Assembly: GCA_001931875.2 (NCBI GenBank)
Contig: MSJH02000822.1
Location: forward strand, 57,011-121,010
DNA length: 64,000 nucleotides
Source: Byssochlamys sp. IMV 00236
Taxonomy: Eukaryota; Ascomycota; Eurotiomycetes; Eurotiales; Thermoascaceae
Direction: 5' to 3'
Under the pieces are notes generated by a model, which worked only from the letters and a program-made list of their open reading frames with translations, searched no databases and had not been told where the DNA came from. Numbering within the stretch: the first letter of the stretch is position 1; each line of letters begins with the position of its first letter. Shown here one piece after another: positions 63,260 to 64,000 of this stretch. The position numbers and the translations under genes are program-made.

Positions 63260-64000
63260 GATTAAAGGAGAACCCTGTAAGACGAAGGACAGCAATGGAT
63301 AGTAAGATAAGTAGTAGTAGACGAAGAAGAAGAAGAAGGAATACAAGGTATGATCCTACACGGTCTTTTCTGTCTTGTTCTTGGAGAGAGCAAGTCGAGT
63401 AGTTTTCGGGGCGAGCGCAGCACACAAAAAAAGGTCCCCGTTGTTATGGGCAAAACACGCTAACACAGCTTGGTCGGATCGTCAGCATTCCGGCGCACTC
63501 GGGCGATGACACAATAAGACTCGATAAATAGAGAACCACCTAGTGAATAGTTAATAGTTAATAGTTAGTTATTGACTATTGACAAACAATAGGAAAATAG
63601 GTAGATATTAAACAAAGGGGGAATACTATTCACATATATTCATTTCCATATATTTGACACCCACAGATCCCACTGCTGGTCCGGTTAAGGGGCCCATCGC
63701 GTCATTCCGAGTCTATGTAATATATTATACTAATCTTACTCGTTAAACAAAAATCGCCCCTTTGGTGATGAACCTGCTTGTTCGGAGCCTTTGAAGTTTA
63801 GTTAGCCAGAGTAGCGAAGAGGGGCATTATTATATCATATTCGCTTCATATGGATCTCGAGGAAACTTATAACCGCCTCAACTGGTGTTTATGTTTAGTT
63901 AATAGAGAACCGTTCGCTCGCATTATCCCCCAGATTTTATCTTGAAAGGTAGAATATCCCGTTATTAATTATGGACCCCAGAGTCTAGAGTATACCTTCC
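63260..64000. promoter_or_regulatory. rcc1 upstream region to window end
   Basis: Upstream of rcc1, with a low-complexity TAGTTAATAGTTA stretch at about 63,540-63,600 and otherwise mixed composition. No further gene was recognised up to the window end. Confidence 0.45.

Noticed and set aside
62705..63265. 186-codon plus-strand Arg/Ser-rich frame
   Set aside because: Antisense shadow of the Ala/Lys/Thr-rich N-terminus of the RCC1 gene.

Overview
This looks like nuclear DNA of a filamentous ascomycete, most likely Eurotiales (Aspergillus/Penicillium type). The genes carry many short introns (about 42-140 nt) with CTAAC/CTGAC-like branch sites. The products read as fungal orthologues: Erg25, Fcf1, Nca2, Sec4/SrgA, Afg2, an RNPS1-like SR protein, UvsB/Mec1/ATR, Tad2, the fungal complex I 20.9 kDa subunit, Csm3/Swi3 and RCC1. 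No identity was searched; family calls rest on recognised motifs and on whole-gene splice models that keep one reading frame.

The window has two halves. Bases 1 to about 33,365 are an extremely AT-rich block with no intact ORF. CpA and TpG are almost absent, the mark of saturating repeat-induced point mutation (RIP). It holds a partial Ty3/gypsy chromovirus (1-3,320), a full-length Ty3/gypsy element with 358-bp LTRs (7,140-14,575), and three full-length Ty1/copia elements of one family, each with LTRs and 5-bp target duplications. Copia A (15,816-26,560) is interrupted by copia B (18,054-23,375, opposite strand); copia C (27,314-32,637) is a separate insertion. There is also a 147-bp tandem repeat near 5.0-5.5 kb. 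All elements are dead.

At about 33,366 the composition switches within roughly 60 bp to normal, gene-dense DNA. Order: erg25 (+), fcf1 (-), nca2 (+), sec4/srgA (+), an unrecognised mitochondrial-type protein (-), afg2 (+), RNPS1-like gene (+), uvsB (-, 26 exons, 2446 aa), tad2 (+), nuo-20.9 (-), csm3 (+), rcc1 (-). Divergent pairs share short promoters (fcf1/nca2, uvsB/tad2, nuo-20.9/csm3) and convergent pairs share short 3' regions. A 20-N gap lies in a TA microsatellite upstream of afg2.

The genes are housekeeping and do not form one pathway. There is a loose replication/checkpoint theme on the right (uvsB, csm3, rcc1) and a ribosome-biogenesis pair (fcf1, afg2). I found no CRISPR, secondary-metabolite cluster, rRNA or tRNA. 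The most unusual gene-level details are an erg25 start codon split by an intron, a GC-AG intron and a 17-nt internal exon in nuo-20.9, and a Walker B glutamate-to-glutamine change in the first AAA domain of Afg2.
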